The notes: a model not told the origin generated them from the letters alone. Positions 16,655 through 26,050 are shown, counted from the stretch's first letter. The stretch is 64,000 nucleotides of DNA from Elusimicrobiota bacterium (GCA_016721625.1 JADKHR010000001.1:1736001-1800000), one strand, 5' to 3'. Made by a program: numbers and translations.

Positions 16655-18304
16655 ATGGCTAAACAAATCAAATACTCGGACGAAGCGCGCAAGGCCCTCA
16701 AAGCCGGCGTCGACAAGTTGTCCGAAGCGGTGAAAAGCACCCTGGGCCCCAAGGGCCGCTATGTGGTGTTGGATAAGAAATTCGGCTCGCCCACCGTCAC
16801 CAACGACGGCGTGACGATCGCCAAAGACATCGAGCTGGAGGACCCCTTTGAAAACATGGGCGCCCAGCTGGTGCGCGAAGTGAGCTCCAAGACGAACGAC
16901 GTGGCCGGCGACGGCACCACGACGGCGGTCGTGCTCGCCCAAGCGATCATCTCCGAGGGGTTCCGCAACATCACGGCCGGCGCCAACGCCACCCATATTA
17001 AACGCGGCATCGACAAGGCCGTGGAAGTGGTGGTCGCGGACTTGAAAAAGAACGCGAAGAAAATCAACATCGACGCCAAGGCGAAAGACGAGATCACCCA
17101 AATCGCCACGATCTCCGCTTCCGACCGGGAAATCGGCCAGAAGATCGCCGACGCGATCTTGAAAGTCGGCAAAGACGGCGTGATCACGGTGGAGGAAGGC
17201 AAAACCTCCGTCACCACGGTCCGCACCGTCGAAGGGATGCAGTTCGACCGGGGTTACATCTCCCCCTACTTCGTGACCGACGCCGATCGCATGGAGGGTG
17301 TGTTGGAAGACCCTCTGATCGTCATCACGGACAAGAAGGTTTCGGCCATGAACGACCTCCTGCCCATTTTGGAGAAAATCGTCCAACAGGGCCGGCCGTT
17401 CCTCCTGATCGCGGAGGACGTGGAAGGCGAAGCGCTGGCGACCCTCGTGGTCAATAAGCTCCAGGGCCGTCTCCGCGCCGTGGCGGTGAAAGCCCCCGGG
17501 TTCGGCGACCGCCGCAAAGAAATGTTGGAAGACATCGCCACCCTCACCGGCGGCCAGGTCATCACCGAAGAGAAAGGCCACAAGATCGAGAAGGCCGAAA
17601 TCGTGATGTTGGGCCGCGCCACCCGCGTGGTCGTGGACAAAGAGAACACCACGATCGTGGGCGGACAGGGCGACGAGAAAGTGATCAAAAGCCGCATCGC
17701 CCAAATCAAAAAGCAGATCGAAGAGACCACCTCGGACTACGACAAGGAGAAGCTCCAGGAACGTTTGGCGAAGCTCTCCGGCGGCGTGGCGGTCATTGAA
17801 GTGGGCGCCGCGACCGAGACCGAAATGAAGGCGAAGAAATACAAAGTCGAAGACGCCATGCACGCGACCCGCGCGGGCGTGGAAGAAGGCATCGTCTCCG
17901 GCGGCGGCGTCGCGCTCCTGCGCGCGCAGAAATCCTTGGACGGCTTGAAAGGCGCGGACGCCGACGAGCAGACCGGCATCAGCATCATCCGCCGGATCCT
18001 CGAGGACCCGCTCCGCACCATCGCCGAGAACGCCGGCGTCGACGGGTCCATCGTGGTGGACAAGGTCCGCAACAACCCCGACCCGAACTTCGGCTACGAC
18101 GCGGAGAAAAACGAGTACGGCGACCTGTTGAAGTTCGGCGTGGTAGACCCGGTCAAGGTCACCCGTTGCGCTCTCCAGAACGCGGCCTCCGTGGCGGGCC
18201 TGCTCCTCACGACGGACGTTCTCGTGACGGACATCCCTGAGAAGAAGCAAGGCGGTCCTGCGATGCCCGGCGGCATGGGCGGCATGGGCGGCGGCGACTT
18301 CTAA
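16655..18304 (+). CDS. groEL: Chaperonin GroEL
   Basis: A 549-residue ATP-driven folding chamber subunit. ATP-binding VAGDGTTTA, the LGPKGR segment near residue 30 and the flexible GGMGGMGGGDF tail are present. TAGGAGGAAC gives a strong ribosome site. Length is normal. Expression is expected to rise with heat through the promoter and palindrome upstream of groES. Confidence 0.98.
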   Translation: MAKQIKYSDEARKALKAGVDKLSEAVKSTLGPKGRYVVLDKKFGSPTVTNDGVTIAKDIELEDPFENMGAQLVREVSSKTNDVAGDGTTTAVVLAQAIISEGFRNITAGANATHIKRGIDKAVEVVVADLKKNAKKINIDAKAKDEITQIATISASDREIGQKIADAILKVGKDGVITVEEGKTSVTTVRTVEGMQFDRGYISPYFVTDADRMEGVLEDPLIVITDKKVSAMNDLLPILEKIVQQGRPFLLIAEDVEGEALATLVVNKLQGRLRAVAVKAPGFGDRRKEMLEDIATLTGGQVITEEKGHKIEKAEIVMLGRATRVVVDKENTTIVGGQGDEKVIKSRIAQIKKQIEETTSDYDKEKLQERLAKLSGGVAVIEVGAATETEMKAKKYKVEDAMHATRAGVEEGIVSGGGVALLRAQKSLDGLKGADADEQTGISIIRRILEDPLRTIAENAGVDGSIVVDKVRNNPDPNFGYDAEKNEYGDLLKFGVVDPVKVTRCALQNAASVAGLLLTTDVLVTDIPEKKQGGPAMPGGMGGMGGGDF

Positions 18305-18328
18305 AAATCCGTCTCACCATCGTTCACC

Positions 18329-18362
18329 GCAAGGGCGGGGTTCTTCGGAACCCCGCCCTTGC
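18329..18362 (+). terminator. Terminator hairpin after groEL
   Basis: A 15-bp perfect stem, GCAAGGGCGGGGTTC with its complement, around a TTCG tetraloop. The following U tract is weak (TATTT). Confidence 0.8.
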
Positions 18363-18389
18363 TATTTGGTCCTGGTTTCGCCTGGCGCC

Positions 18390-18417
18390 TTGACATTTAG
18401 CTGGTCGCGTGTATAAT
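18390..18417 (+). promoter_or_regulatory. Consensus promoter of the TetR-exporter operon
   Basis: TTGACA at 18390-18395 and TATAAT at 18412-18417, 16-base spacer. Both hexamers are perfect consensus, so repression rather than weak promoter strength is likely to set expression. Confidence 0.88.
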
Positions 18418-18431
18418 TATACAGTCGACCA
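18402..18431. promoter_or_regulatory. TetR operator covering the -10 element
   Basis: A 30-bp palindrome with half-sites that match at 13 of 15 positions. TGGTCG and CGACCA form the ends and TGTATAATTATACA the perfect centre. It overlaps the -10 and start site, as expected for autorepression by the TetR protein at 18442. Confidence 0.8.
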
Positions 18432-18441
18432 ATAAAAACCT

Positions 18442-19071
18442 ATGCCGCGCCCCTCCCAACATATCGACCAAAAACTCCTCGCCGCGGGGCGCGCCCTCGT
18501 GGCGGAAAAGGGGTTTGCGGCCCTCACGGTGCGGGCGGCGGCATTGCGAGCGGGGGTGAACCCCGGCATGTTCCATTACCACTTCAAGACCAAGCGCGTT
18601 TTTAAGCGCCGGGTTCTGGAGGCGTTTTATGAGGATTTCTTTCAACGTTTCACCCTCGCCATTCAAGGCCGGGGGCCGCTGGAGCGCCTTCGGGAGTCCC
18701 TTCGCTATTTAGGGCGGTTTGCCGGGACCCATCGCCGGGTGGGGTTCACGCTGGTCCAGGACGCGTTGGCCGGAAATCAGGACACCGTGAATTTCATCGC
18801 CAAAAACTTTCTCCGCCACATTGAGATCATTCGCGGGTTGGCGGTAGAGGCCCAGCGGGCGGGGGAGTTGGCCCCCGCGCCCTTGCCGTTCGTCATGACG
18901 TTTTTGATGTGCACGGTGGGCCTGCCGTCTTTCCTGTTGGAGGCGCTCCGTCGTTCCGGGGCGCGGCGCCCCTATGGATTTCCTTATTCTGTCGTCGAAA
19001 AAGCGCTTTTTACCGAAACGGCCATTGATCGTCGCGTGGACGCGGCCCTGCGCGGGCTGGGGGCGGCATGA
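18442..19071 (+). CDS. TetR-family repressor of the exporter operon
   Basis: A 209-residue regulator. The N-terminal helix-turn-helix (FAALTVRAAALRAGVNPGMFHYHFKTKRVFKRRVL) is the TetR pattern; the remaining helices form the ligand-binding domain. No Shine-Dalgarno is seen before ATG 18442, and the leader is only about 18 bases. It overlaps the TolC-type gene by 4 bp, so it should repress its own exporter operon and release it on binding a toxic compound. Confidence 0.92.
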   Translation: MPRPSQHIDQKLLAAGRALVAEKGFAALTVRAAALRAGVNPGMFHYHFKTKRVFKRRVLEAFYEDFFQRFTLAIQGRGPLERLRESLRYLGRFAGTHRRVGFTLVQDALAGNQDTVNFIAKNFLRHIEIIRGLAVEAQRAGELAPAPLPFVMTFLMCTVGLPSFLLEALRRSGARRPYGFPYSVVEKALFTETAIDRRVDAALRGLGAA

Positions 19072-20420
19072 AAAAGCGACTGCTCCTCTTAGTGCCCTTT
19101 CTCGCCCCCGCCGGATGGGGTGAGGTCCTGCGGTTGGATCTGGCGTCGGTAGAGCGGGAAACCTTGGCCCATTCCCCGCGACTCATGGCCGCCCAGGAAA
19201 CCACTCGCGCGGCGGAGTTCCGCGCCGGCGCCCAGCGATCGCTCCTATCCCCGGTCCTGGCCTTGGACGGATCCTATCGGCACCAATCCGAAGTTCCCGC
19301 CTTTAAGGCCAGTCCCCTCGGCGCGCCCGTGGAGCTTGGGGACAACACTAACTATTCCGTCGGCCCGGCGATTAATTGGTTGGCATGGGATTCGGGCGCG
19401 GTGCGGGGAGGCGCCAACGCGTTAAGCCGCCAGGCGTCGGCGCGATCGGAGGATGTTCGGTCGACGGAAACCCAGTTGAGGTTGGCCGCCCAAACCCAGT
19501 ATTTCCAGGTTCAAGGAGCCGCCGAACAGGTACGCCTGTTGGCCGACGGACTCCGTTTGGCCCAGGCGCAACGGGACGATGTGCGGGTGAGGAACCAAGC
19601 GGGCGCGGCCAGCCGCCAAGACCTCCTCCAAGCCGAAACCGAGGTCCTCGCGCGTCGTCGGGAATTCCGCGAGGTTCAAACGGCTTTGGCCATGGGGGTC
19701 CGGGACCTCTTGACCCTCATGGGTCAGGGCAAAACGTTGGATTTGGCCCGCCCCCTCCCCGAGTCTCTCGCCACCCTTCGACCGGAGGGCGTTCCGGAGC
19801 CGACTCTGATTCTTTCTCTCCCAGCCACCGCCTCTCTCCGGGCGGAATTCGCGCCCGCGGCCGATCGGCCCTTTGACTCCGCGCGCCCTGAACTCGTTTC
19901 CCTCAGCCTCGAGGCGGAAGCCGCGCGGTTCGCGGCGCGAGCGGCCAAGGCGGGGCATGGGCCCAGCGTGCAACTCCTGGCCAAAACCAGTCGGGATTAT
20001 CCCAACGGGCCGGTCCATGAAGTCATCACCCAAAACACCTTTGGCGCCGTGGCTCGCTGGCCGCTCTTCGAAGCCGGGCGGGTGACCCGGCAAGTGAAGG
20101 AACAGGAAGCCCTGGCCCGATCCACGGACAACCGGCTTCGCCAGACGGAAGATAACCTTTGGCGCGACTGGCAACGGGCCCGGGACCGGCTGGCGGGGCT
20201 TTTGGAGGAAGCGGGGTACGAACGGGATTCCGTTCGCGAGCGCGAACGTTTGGCCAAGCTGGTCTATGACGCCTATCGAGCGGGGCAAACGCCGTTTCTG
20301 GAAGTTCAGGCCGCCAATCTGGGACTGCTCCAGGCCCAGTCCCAGTCCGTGATCACCGAGGTCAACATTCTCTCCCAGTTGGCTCTCCTCCGAAGTCTTT
20401 CCACCGAGGTGACTCCATGA
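19068..20420 (+). CDS. TolC-type outer-membrane efflux channel
   Basis: A 450-residue protein with signal peptide (MKKRLLLLVPFLAPAGWGEV). Two outer-membrane-efflux repeats are visible: one starting near residue 25 (LASVERETLAHSPRLMAAQETTRAAEF), the other near 270 (LEAEAARFAARAAKAGHGPSVQLLAKTS). Helical heptads follow each. It would form the outer-membrane exit duct for the ABC-2 transporter encoded next. Start ATG overlaps the repressor stop. Confidence 0.9.
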   Translation: MKKRLLLLVPFLAPAGWGEVLRLDLASVERETLAHSPRLMAAQETTRAAEFRAGAQRSLLSPVLALDGSYRHQSEVPAFKASPLGAPVELGDNTNYSVGPAINWLAWDSGAVRGGANALSRQASARSEDVRSTETQLRLAAQTQYFQVQGAAEQVRLLADGLRLAQAQRDDVRVRNQAGAASRQDLLQAETEVLARRREFREVQTALAMGVRDLLTLMGQGKTLDLARPLPESLATLRPEGVPEPTLILSLPATASLRAEFAPAADRPFDSARPELVSLSLEAEAARFAARAAKAGHGPSVQLLAKTSRDYPNGPVHEVITQNTFGAVARWPLFEAGRVTRQVKEQEALARSTDNRLRQTEDNLWRDWQRARDRLAGLLEEAGYERDSVRERERLAKLVYDAYRAGQTPFLEVQAANLGLLQAQSQSVITEVNILSQLALLRSLSTEVTP

Positions 20421-21136
20421 AAAAGAAACTTCTGCTCCTGCTCCCGATCTTCGCCGTGGGCGCTTTTGTCTTATGGCGCGTCACACACCCCCCGGTGTTT
20501 ATCTTCGCCGGCACCGTGGAGGCCACGGAGGTCGATTTGAGCTCCCGGCTCGCCGCCCCCGTTCTGGAAATAGGTCCGAGCGAGGGCGATCCCGTCGTCC
20601 GCGGGGCGGTAGTGGTCCGGTTGGATGGGGCGGACCTTCGGTTGGCGGCCGAACAGGCGGAACGGGATTACCAGCGGGGCGTCGGGCTGAACCGAAACGG
20701 CTCCCTGCCGGCCGAGGCCTTGGAACGGCTTCGTTTTCGCCGGGACGACGCGGCCCTGCGGCTTTCTTGGTGCGCCATTCAATCTCCCTTAAATGGCGCC
20801 GTTCTGCGCCGTTACCGGGAACCCGGCGAGTGGGTCACTCCGGGGCAAAAAATATTGACGCTGGCCAACCTCCGCGACCTCTACGCCTACGTGTACGTCC
20901 CCGCGTCCGTCATGGAAGGGTTGAAATTGAACCAAACGGTGACCGCCCTCCTTCCCTTTGCCGAAGAGCGGCGGCTGGCGGGGAAAATCATTCACATCCG
21001 GAACGAGGCGGAATTCACGCCCAAGAATGTCCAAACCCGCACCGAGCGCGAGCGATTGGTGTTTGGGATCAAGATCGCCTTCGATAACCAAGACGGTCTG
21101 TTGAAGCCGGGCATGTCGGTTGAACTGACCTTTTGA
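20417..21136 (+). CDS. HlyD/YbhG-type periplasmic adaptor
   Basis: A 239-residue membrane-fusion protein: an N-terminal anchor helix (KKLLLLLPIFAVGAFVLWRV), first lipoyl half (GTVEATEVDLSSRLAAPV), a short helical hairpin (residues about 75-115), second lipoyl half (IQSPLNGAVLRRYREPGEWV) and beta-barrel. This is shorter than typical adaptors of about 330 residues, mainly in the hairpin. It should connect the inner-membrane ABC-2 permeases to the TolC-type channel. Confidence 0.88.
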   Translation: MKKKLLLLLPIFAVGAFVLWRVTHPPVFIFAGTVEATEVDLSSRLAAPVLEIGPSEGDPVVRGAVVVRLDGADLRLAAEQAERDYQRGVGLNRNGSLPAEALERLRFRRDDAALRLSWCAIQSPLNGAVLRRYREPGEWVTPGQKILTLANLRDLYAYVYVPASVMEGLKLNQTVTALLPFAEERRLAGKIIHIRNEAEFTPKNVQTRTERERLVFGIKIAFDNQDGLLKPGMSVELTF

Positions 21137-21865
21137 AGAATACCCTCTCCATTCAGATCTCGGACGTTCACAAACGCCTCGGGCCGAACCAGGCGTTGGC
21201 GGGAGCGACCTTGAGTTTGGAGGCGGGCGGACTTTATGGACTGATCGGCCCGGACGGCGCGGGAAAAACAACGCTTCTCCGCACCGTCGTGGGGTTGCTC
21301 CGGCCCGATTCCGGGTGCGTGACCTTTCGCGTGGACGGCCTAACGGCCGCCTTCGAGGAGGCCCGGCCGTCCATCGCCTACATGCCGCAACAGCAAAGCC
21401 TCTACCCCGATCTGTCCATCAAAGAACATCTGGAATTCTTTCGGGACCTCTATCAAATTTCCAACGACCTGTACGTGCCCCGGCGAGACCGCCTGCTCCA
21501 CCTCACGCGGCTGGAAAAGTTTCAGAACCGTCCGGCGGGGCAGTTGTCGGGGGGATGTGCAAAAGCTGGGTCTCATGTGCGCCCTCCTTCAGACCCCGGC
21601 CGCCCTCCTCCTGGACGAACCCACCAACGGCGTGGATCCCATCAGCCGGCGGGAATTTTGGGACCTCCTCTACGACCTCCGGAGCGAGGGGATTTTGATT
21701 TTGATCGCCACGGCCTACATGGACGAAGCGGAACGTTGCGGGGAGGTTTTTCTGCTGGAAAGCGGGCGGATCTGGACGTCCGGAGCGCCCCGGGCGATCC
21801 TGGAAAGAGAAAACGCCAATAATTTCGCGGAGCTTTTCGTCCGCCGCGCGGAGGTCGGGACGTGA
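21133..21865 (+). CDS. ABC exporter ATPase, first subunit (frameshifted at the signature motif)
   Basis: Begins at TTG 21133 (overlap with the adaptor stop). The first part holds Walker A GPDGAGKTT, with the Asp seen in the N-terminal ATPase of YbhF-type proteins, and a Q-loop MPQQQSLYPDLS. At 21545-21565 the frame breaks exactly in the LSGG signature. The correct continuation (QKLGLMCALLQ, LLLDEPTNGVDP, TAYMDEAERCG) lies one frame over and runs to 21865. Together they make one ATPase of about 243 residues. A one-base insertion or two-base loss in a G-run explains it. If real, the transporter's first ATPase is broken. Confidence 0.8.
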
Positions 21866-22776
21866 AGGCCGTCGAGGCATTGGACCTCACGGTCCGCTTC
21901 GGCGATTTCACGGCGGTGGACGGCGTCACTTTCGATGTGGCGCCCGGTGAGATTTTCGGTTTTTTAGGGGCCAACGGGGCGGGGAAAACCACCACGATCC
22001 GCGTCCTCACGGGATTGCTTCCGCCCACTTCGGGCGGGGTCCGCGTGGCCGGCCTCACGTTCGAAGACGGCGGACGCGCCATCAAGTCCCGCGTGGGATA
22101 CATGTCCCAACGGTTCACGTTGTACAACGATCTAACTGTCTCCGAAAATCTCTCCTTTGCCGCCGGCCTGCGGAAAATCCCTTCGGCTATTTCCGCCGAG
22201 AGGACGCGCCGTCTTTTGAATTTCATCAAGTTCGACCAGCCCTTAAACACACTGGTGCGAAACCTTCCCGGAGGCCTCAAGCAGGAGGTTTCCCTCGTGG
22301 CCGCGCTCCTGCACGATCCGGAGATCGTGTTTTTGGACGAACCCACCGCCGGTGTCTCTCCGTCTTCCCGGGCGCGTTTCTGGGCCCTCATCCGTGGACT
22401 CGCCAAGGAAGGCAAAACCATTTTTGTCACCACCCATTACATGGACGAAGCCGAAGAGTGCGGGCGGATCGCTCTCATGCGGGCGGGGCGCATCATCGCC
22501 CTCGGGAGTCCCGCCGATTTAAAAAAGAAGGCTTTTCCCGAGCGCTTGTTGGAAATTCAATGGAAGGGGGCTGCTCCGGAGGGATGGCGGAATGCGCTCT
22601 TGTCCGGGGCGGCGATGTCCGTCGTGCCCTACGGGTTGACGCACCATGTCCTGGTCCGAGACCAGGCGGCCTGGACTCTCTTCGCGTCCGACCATTCGGG
22701 GAAACTCTCGGCGCGTGACATCCAACCGTCCCTGGAAGATGTTTTTATCCGTTTGGTGGAGGGGGTCGACCGATGA
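21862..22776 (+). CDS. ABC exporter ATPase, second subunit
   Basis: A 304-residue ATPase from GTG 21862 (GTGA overlap). Walker A ANGAGKTTT, Q-loop MSQRFTLYNDLT, Walker B IVFLDEPTAGVSP and the H-loop (TTHYMDEAEECG) are present. The signature is LPGGLKQ rather than LSGGQ. The last 80 residues form the extra domain seen in the C-terminal half of YbhF. In many bacteria the two ATPases are one polypeptide; here they are separate genes. Confidence 0.9.
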   Translation: MKAVEALDLTVRFGDFTAVDGVTFDVAPGEIFGFLGANGAGKTTTIRVLTGLLPPTSGGVRVAGLTFEDGGRAIKSRVGYMSQRFTLYNDLTVSENLSFAAGLRKIPSAISAERTRRLLNFIKFDQPLNTLVRNLPGGLKQEVSLVAALLHDPEIVFLDEPTAGVSPSSRARFWALIRGLAKEGKTIFVTTHYMDEAEECGRIALMRAGRIIALGSPADLKKKAFPERLLEIQWKGAAPEGWRNALLSGAAMSVVPYGLTHHVLVRDQAAWTLFASDHSGKLSARDIQPSLEDVFIRLVEGVDR

Positions 22777-23912
22777 CCGTAACCCGGCGGCTCCCTCGGC
22801 GTTTCATTCCGGGCCGCGCTCTTTCCATCGCTCGGAAAGAAATCCGCCATCTCGCGCGGGATCCCTTCACTCTCGGCATGGCCCTGGGTGTTCCCGTGCT
22901 CCTCGTTCTTTTCTTCGGGTATGTGTTGGATTACGACGTGAAACGCGTCCACCTCCTTGTCGTGGACCGGGACCAGACCCGGGTTTCGAGGGAACTGGTG
23001 GACGTGTTCGCCGGCGCGGACTACTTCACTCCTTTGGCGCTCCGACACGGAGAAACGCCGTTGGGAACGCTGGAGGAAGGTCGCGCCAAGGCCATTTTGT
23101 TCATCGAACCGAATTTCGCGGGCGGCCTCGCGAAAGGCCAGACCGCCCGGGCCCAAATCGTGATCGACGGATCCGACAACCAAACCACCAGCGTCGTCGC
23201 CAGTTACCTGGGCGCGCTTCAGAGCGCTCTCTCCGCCCGGCTGGTTCCGGAGTCCCGGGGGCCCCCGGTGGAACTTCGAACCCGTTTTCTTTTCAACCCG
23301 GAACTGAACAGCCGCTGGTTCGTGGTGACGGGCCTCTTCGTGGTGGTCACCGGAATTGTTTCGGTGCTTTTGACCGCGTTAACGGTGGCGAGGGAATGGG
23401 AAACCGGCTCCATGGAACTCTTGCTCTCCACCCCTGTCCAACCGCTGGAGATCATTGCGGGTAAACTCGCTCCCTACATGGGTCTGTGTCTCGCCGCCGT
23501 GGGCCTTGTCTACGTGGCGGCGCGGGCGGGATTTGGAATTCCTTTTAACGGAAACCACGGGACGTTTTTGCTCGCCTGCGTCCTCTTTCTCACCTGCACC
23601 TTGGCCCAGGGGCTTTTGATCTCGGTGCTGACGCGCCAACAGCAGTTGGCCATGCAGTTCTCCAACCTCACCGGCCTCCTCCCGGCCACGCTCCTGTCGG
23701 GGTTTGTCTTCCCGGTGGAAAGCATGCCCGTCTTTTTTCGATATTTGACGACGATTCTCCCGGCCCGTTGGTTCGTGGTCTCCTGTCGGGGAATATTTTT
23801 GAAGGGGGAGGGCGTGGCGGAACTGGCGCTCCCCTTGGGACTAATGGCTTTGATCGGAACGACCTTGGTTTTCCTGGCCGTCAAGAAATTCAAGAGGGAT
23901 TTGGAACCGTGA
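22773..23912 (+). CDS. ABC-2 type permease (YbhS-like)
   Basis: A 379-residue permease: a helix after residue 35 (TLGMALGVPVLLVLFFGYVL), a large periplasmic domain (residues 60-180), then five helices at the C-terminal end. AREWETGSMELLLSTPVQPLEIIAGKLAPY is the ABC-2 coupling-region signature. Overlaps both neighbours by 4 bp. Forms the transport pore with the next gene. Confidence 0.92.
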   Translation: MTVTRRLPRRFIPGRALSIARKEIRHLARDPFTLGMALGVPVLLVLFFGYVLDYDVKRVHLLVVDRDQTRVSRELVDVFAGADYFTPLALRHGETPLGTLEEGRAKAILFIEPNFAGGLAKGQTARAQIVIDGSDNQTTSVVASYLGALQSALSARLVPESRGPPVELRTRFLFNPELNSRWFVVTGLFVVVTGIVSVLLTALTVAREWETGSMELLLSTPVQPLEIIAGKLAPYMGLCLAAVGLVYVAARAGFGIPFNGNHGTFLLACVLFLTCTLAQGLLISVLTRQQQLAMQFSNLTGLLPATLLSGFVFPVESMPVFFRYLTTILPARWFVVSCRGIFLKGEGVAELALPLGLMALIGTTLVFLAVKKFKRDLEP

Positions 23913-25009
23913 ACCCGACCCTTCTCGCCTTCATCAAAAAAGAGTTCATCCAAGCTCTCCGGGACAAACGCATGCGGATGATCATCTTCGTGATTCCCGT
24001 GGTCCAGATGACGCTCTTCGGTTTGGCGCTCTCCAACGAAATAAAAAATATTCGCCTGGCCGTTTACGCGGATCCCGCAGACCACCTGGCGCGTCAGGTG
24101 GGGGAACGCGCCGCGGCTTCCGGATGGTTCCGCCTGGTTCCCGCCGATGACCCCGACCCCTTTCGGCTCATCCGTTCGGGCCGAGCGGACGCGGCGCTGG
24201 TGGCGCCTCCGGGCGGGTTGGACCGCGCCCTGGCCCGCCAACAGGGGCGGGCCCAACTGTTGGTGGACGCGACCAACGCCATCAAAGGACGAGTCATCGA
24301 GAGTTATCTCAACGCGGTGTTGAGGCGGACTCTGGCGGACGAAAACCTCCCGCCTTCAGGGCCGCCGGGGGTGTGGTTCGAAACACGGGTCTTGTACAAT
24401 CCGACGCTGGAGACCTCGGCCTATCTTGTTCCGGGCGTGATGGGGCTCATCCTCTGCCTGGTGACCATCCTCCTGGCCAGCATGTCCATGGCGCGGGAAC
24501 GGGAACTGGGGACGTTCGAGACGCTGATCGCCGCGCCTGTCGAGCGCTGGGAGATCTTCGTCGGGAAAACCCTTCCCTACATGATCCTCGGCCTGGCGGA
24601 CGTGCCGCTTCTGATCGCGCTCGGGGTGTGGGGATTTCAAGTCCCGCTTCGGGGCCCGTTGTGGGCGCTGTTTTTAGCGGCGGGGGTGTTCGTCGGGACC
24701 ACGGTGTGCGTCGGCACCCTGATTTCGACCTTCGCGAAAAACCAACAACAGGCCATGATGGGAGGATTCCTTTTCCTCTTTCCCGCGATTCAATTGTCGG
24801 GTGTTATGGCGCCCATCGAGAACATCCCCGCGTTCTTCGCTCCCATTTCTTGGTTAAACCCTCTGCGGTTTTTCGTATCGCTGACCAGGCAGGTGATGCT
24901 GAAAGGGACCATCGGTCCTTTCTACTGGACCCACCTGGGGGCCCTGGCGGTTCTGGGCGCCCTGGCCGCCGCGGCCAGCGTTCATCGTTTCCGACGGACA
25001 CTTGTTTGA
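23909..25009 (+). CDS. ABC-2 type permease (YbhR-like)
   Basis: A 366-residue paralogue of the preceding permease, from GTG 23909 (GTGA overlap). Same layout: first helix near residue 25-40, periplasmic domain, then five helices. ARERELGTFETLIAAPVERWEIFVGKTLPY matches the coupling signature of its partner. It is the last gene of the TetR operon and ends just before a hairpin at 25025. Confidence 0.92.
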   Translation: MNPTLLAFIKKEFIQALRDKRMRMIIFVIPVVQMTLFGLALSNEIKNIRLAVYADPADHLARQVGERAAASGWFRLVPADDPDPFRLIRSGRADAALVAPPGGLDRALARQQGRAQLLVDATNAIKGRVIESYLNAVLRRTLADENLPPSGPPGVWFETRVLYNPTLETSAYLVPGVMGLILCLVTILLASMSMARERELGTFETLIAAPVERWEIFVGKTLPYMILGLADVPLLIALGVWGFQVPLRGPLWALFLAAGVFVGTTVCVGTLISTFAKNQQQAMMGGFLFLFPAIQLSGVMAPIENIPAFFAPISWLNPLRFFVSLTRQVMLKGTIGPFYWTHLGALAVLGALAAAASVHRFRRTLV

Positions 25010-25024
25010 TTTTTTCCCTTCGGC

Positions 25025-25049
25025 GCCGGACCCCGGTCCGGCAAAAAAA
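25025..25049. terminator. Hairpin at the end of the exporter operon
   Basis: GCCGGACC-CC-GGTCCGGC, a perfect 8-bp stem, preceded by a T-run at 25012-25017 and followed by seven A. The flanks give a U tract mainly for transcripts coming from the - strand, so it may work in both directions or mainly that one. Confidence 0.55.
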
Positions 25050-25053
25050 CTTC

Positions 25054-25081
25054 TTGCGACCTCTTCCGAATTTGCTAAATT
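25054..25081 (+). promoter_or_regulatory. Possible promoter TTGCGA-16-TAAATT
   Basis: TTGCGA at 25054-25059 and TAAATT at 25076-25081, about 108 bases before the DUF4912 gene. Confidence 0.45.
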
Positions 25082-25189
25082 TCTACCTGTCGACCGGTTC
25101 CTCACTCGGGCACCTCTCGGCTTCTCCGAACCCTACGAGGGACGGCGACGTTTTAAAATCATAATCTAGGAGTTTCAACTCTTTCTCCC

Positions 25190-26050
25190 ATGACGTCCCA
25201 CATCAACGCGCCATCGTCCGGACCCACGCCGCGGCCGGCGCCGCCGGCTTCCGCAGGGCCACTTCCGAGGGATTACGGTGTCACCCGGTTGGTCCTCTTG
25301 CCCCGGGACCCCCGCTGGATGCACGCCTATTGGGAAGTCGCTCCCTACACCTGGGACGAAGTGCGCAAACAATTTGGGGCCATTTTGGAACAGGGCCGCT
25401 CCGTCCTTCGGGTTCATTCCGACCACAACGGAAAAAAACAAAGCTTCGACGTGGACGTCCATGTGGAAGCCCGCAATTGGTACGTGTTCTCCCCGCGCGG
25501 CGACGGCCAGTGGCACGCGGAGTTGGGCCTGATTTTGCCCGACGGCCGTTTCGTTTTGCTGGCGATCTCCAATACCATCCGCCTGCCCACCGGCCAAATT
25601 TCGGACCAACTGGACGAAAAGTGGGGAATGCTCAAAGCGGATTGGGAACGGTTGTTTGAACTGTCGGGCGGCGGGCGCCTGGGGGCCGGGTCCCTGGACA
25701 TCGCCAAAATGTTGGCTCAGCGCTGGGAACTGCTCAAGAGCGTTTCCTCCCTGTCCATGATCCCGACCTCTCCCACGGGCGCCAGCTGGGGCCGCGTACC
25801 CACGCGCCACAAGGGGTTCTGGCTCGTGGCCGATACGGAGGTCATCGTTTACGGCGCTACGGAGCCGGACGCCAGCCTCACGTTCCAGGGGCGGCCCATT
25901 CCCTTGAACCCGGACGGCACTTTTTCTTTCCGCTTCGCTCTTCCGGACGGCCAGCAGGTCTACCCCATCCAGGCCACCAACCACGACGGGGACCTCTCGC
26001 GGTTCATCGAGTTTAAAGTTTCCCGTCAGTCCCGCAAGGGGCAGGAATAA
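25190..26050 (+). CDS. DUF4912-domain protein
   Basis: A 286-residue cytoplasmic protein. A Pro-rich N-terminus is followed by a DUF4912 domain starting at LPRDYGVTRLVLLPRDPRWMHAYWEV, with the characteristic W-x-HAYWEV. The C-terminal half has FWLVADTEVIVYGATEPDASLTFQGRPIPLNPDGTFSFRFALPDG, an Ig-like or carbohydrate-module-like beta sandwich. DUF4912 genes often sit beside GH57 branching enzymes, as here, so a role in glycogen or alpha-glucan metabolism is inferred. Confidence 0.88.
   Translation: MTSHINAPSSGPTPRPAPPASAGPLPRDYGVTRLVLLPRDPRWMHAYWEVAPYTWDEVRKQFGAILEQGRSVLRVHSDHNGKKQSFDVDVHVEARNWYVFSPRGDGQWHAELGLILPDGRFVLLAISNTIRLPTGQISDQLDEKWGMLKADWERLFELSGGGRLGAGSLDIAKMLAQRWELLKSVSSLSMIPTSPTGASWGRVPTRHKGFWLVADTEVIVYGATEPDASLTFQGRPIPLNPDGTFSFRFALPDGQQVYPIQATNHDGDLSRFIEFKVSRQSRKGQE

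Noticed and set aside
16637..18250. 537-codon - strand open frame opposite groEL
   Set aside because: A known by-product of G+C-rich codon use on the groEL antisense strand; composition is His/Asp/Arg-rich and unlike a folded protein.
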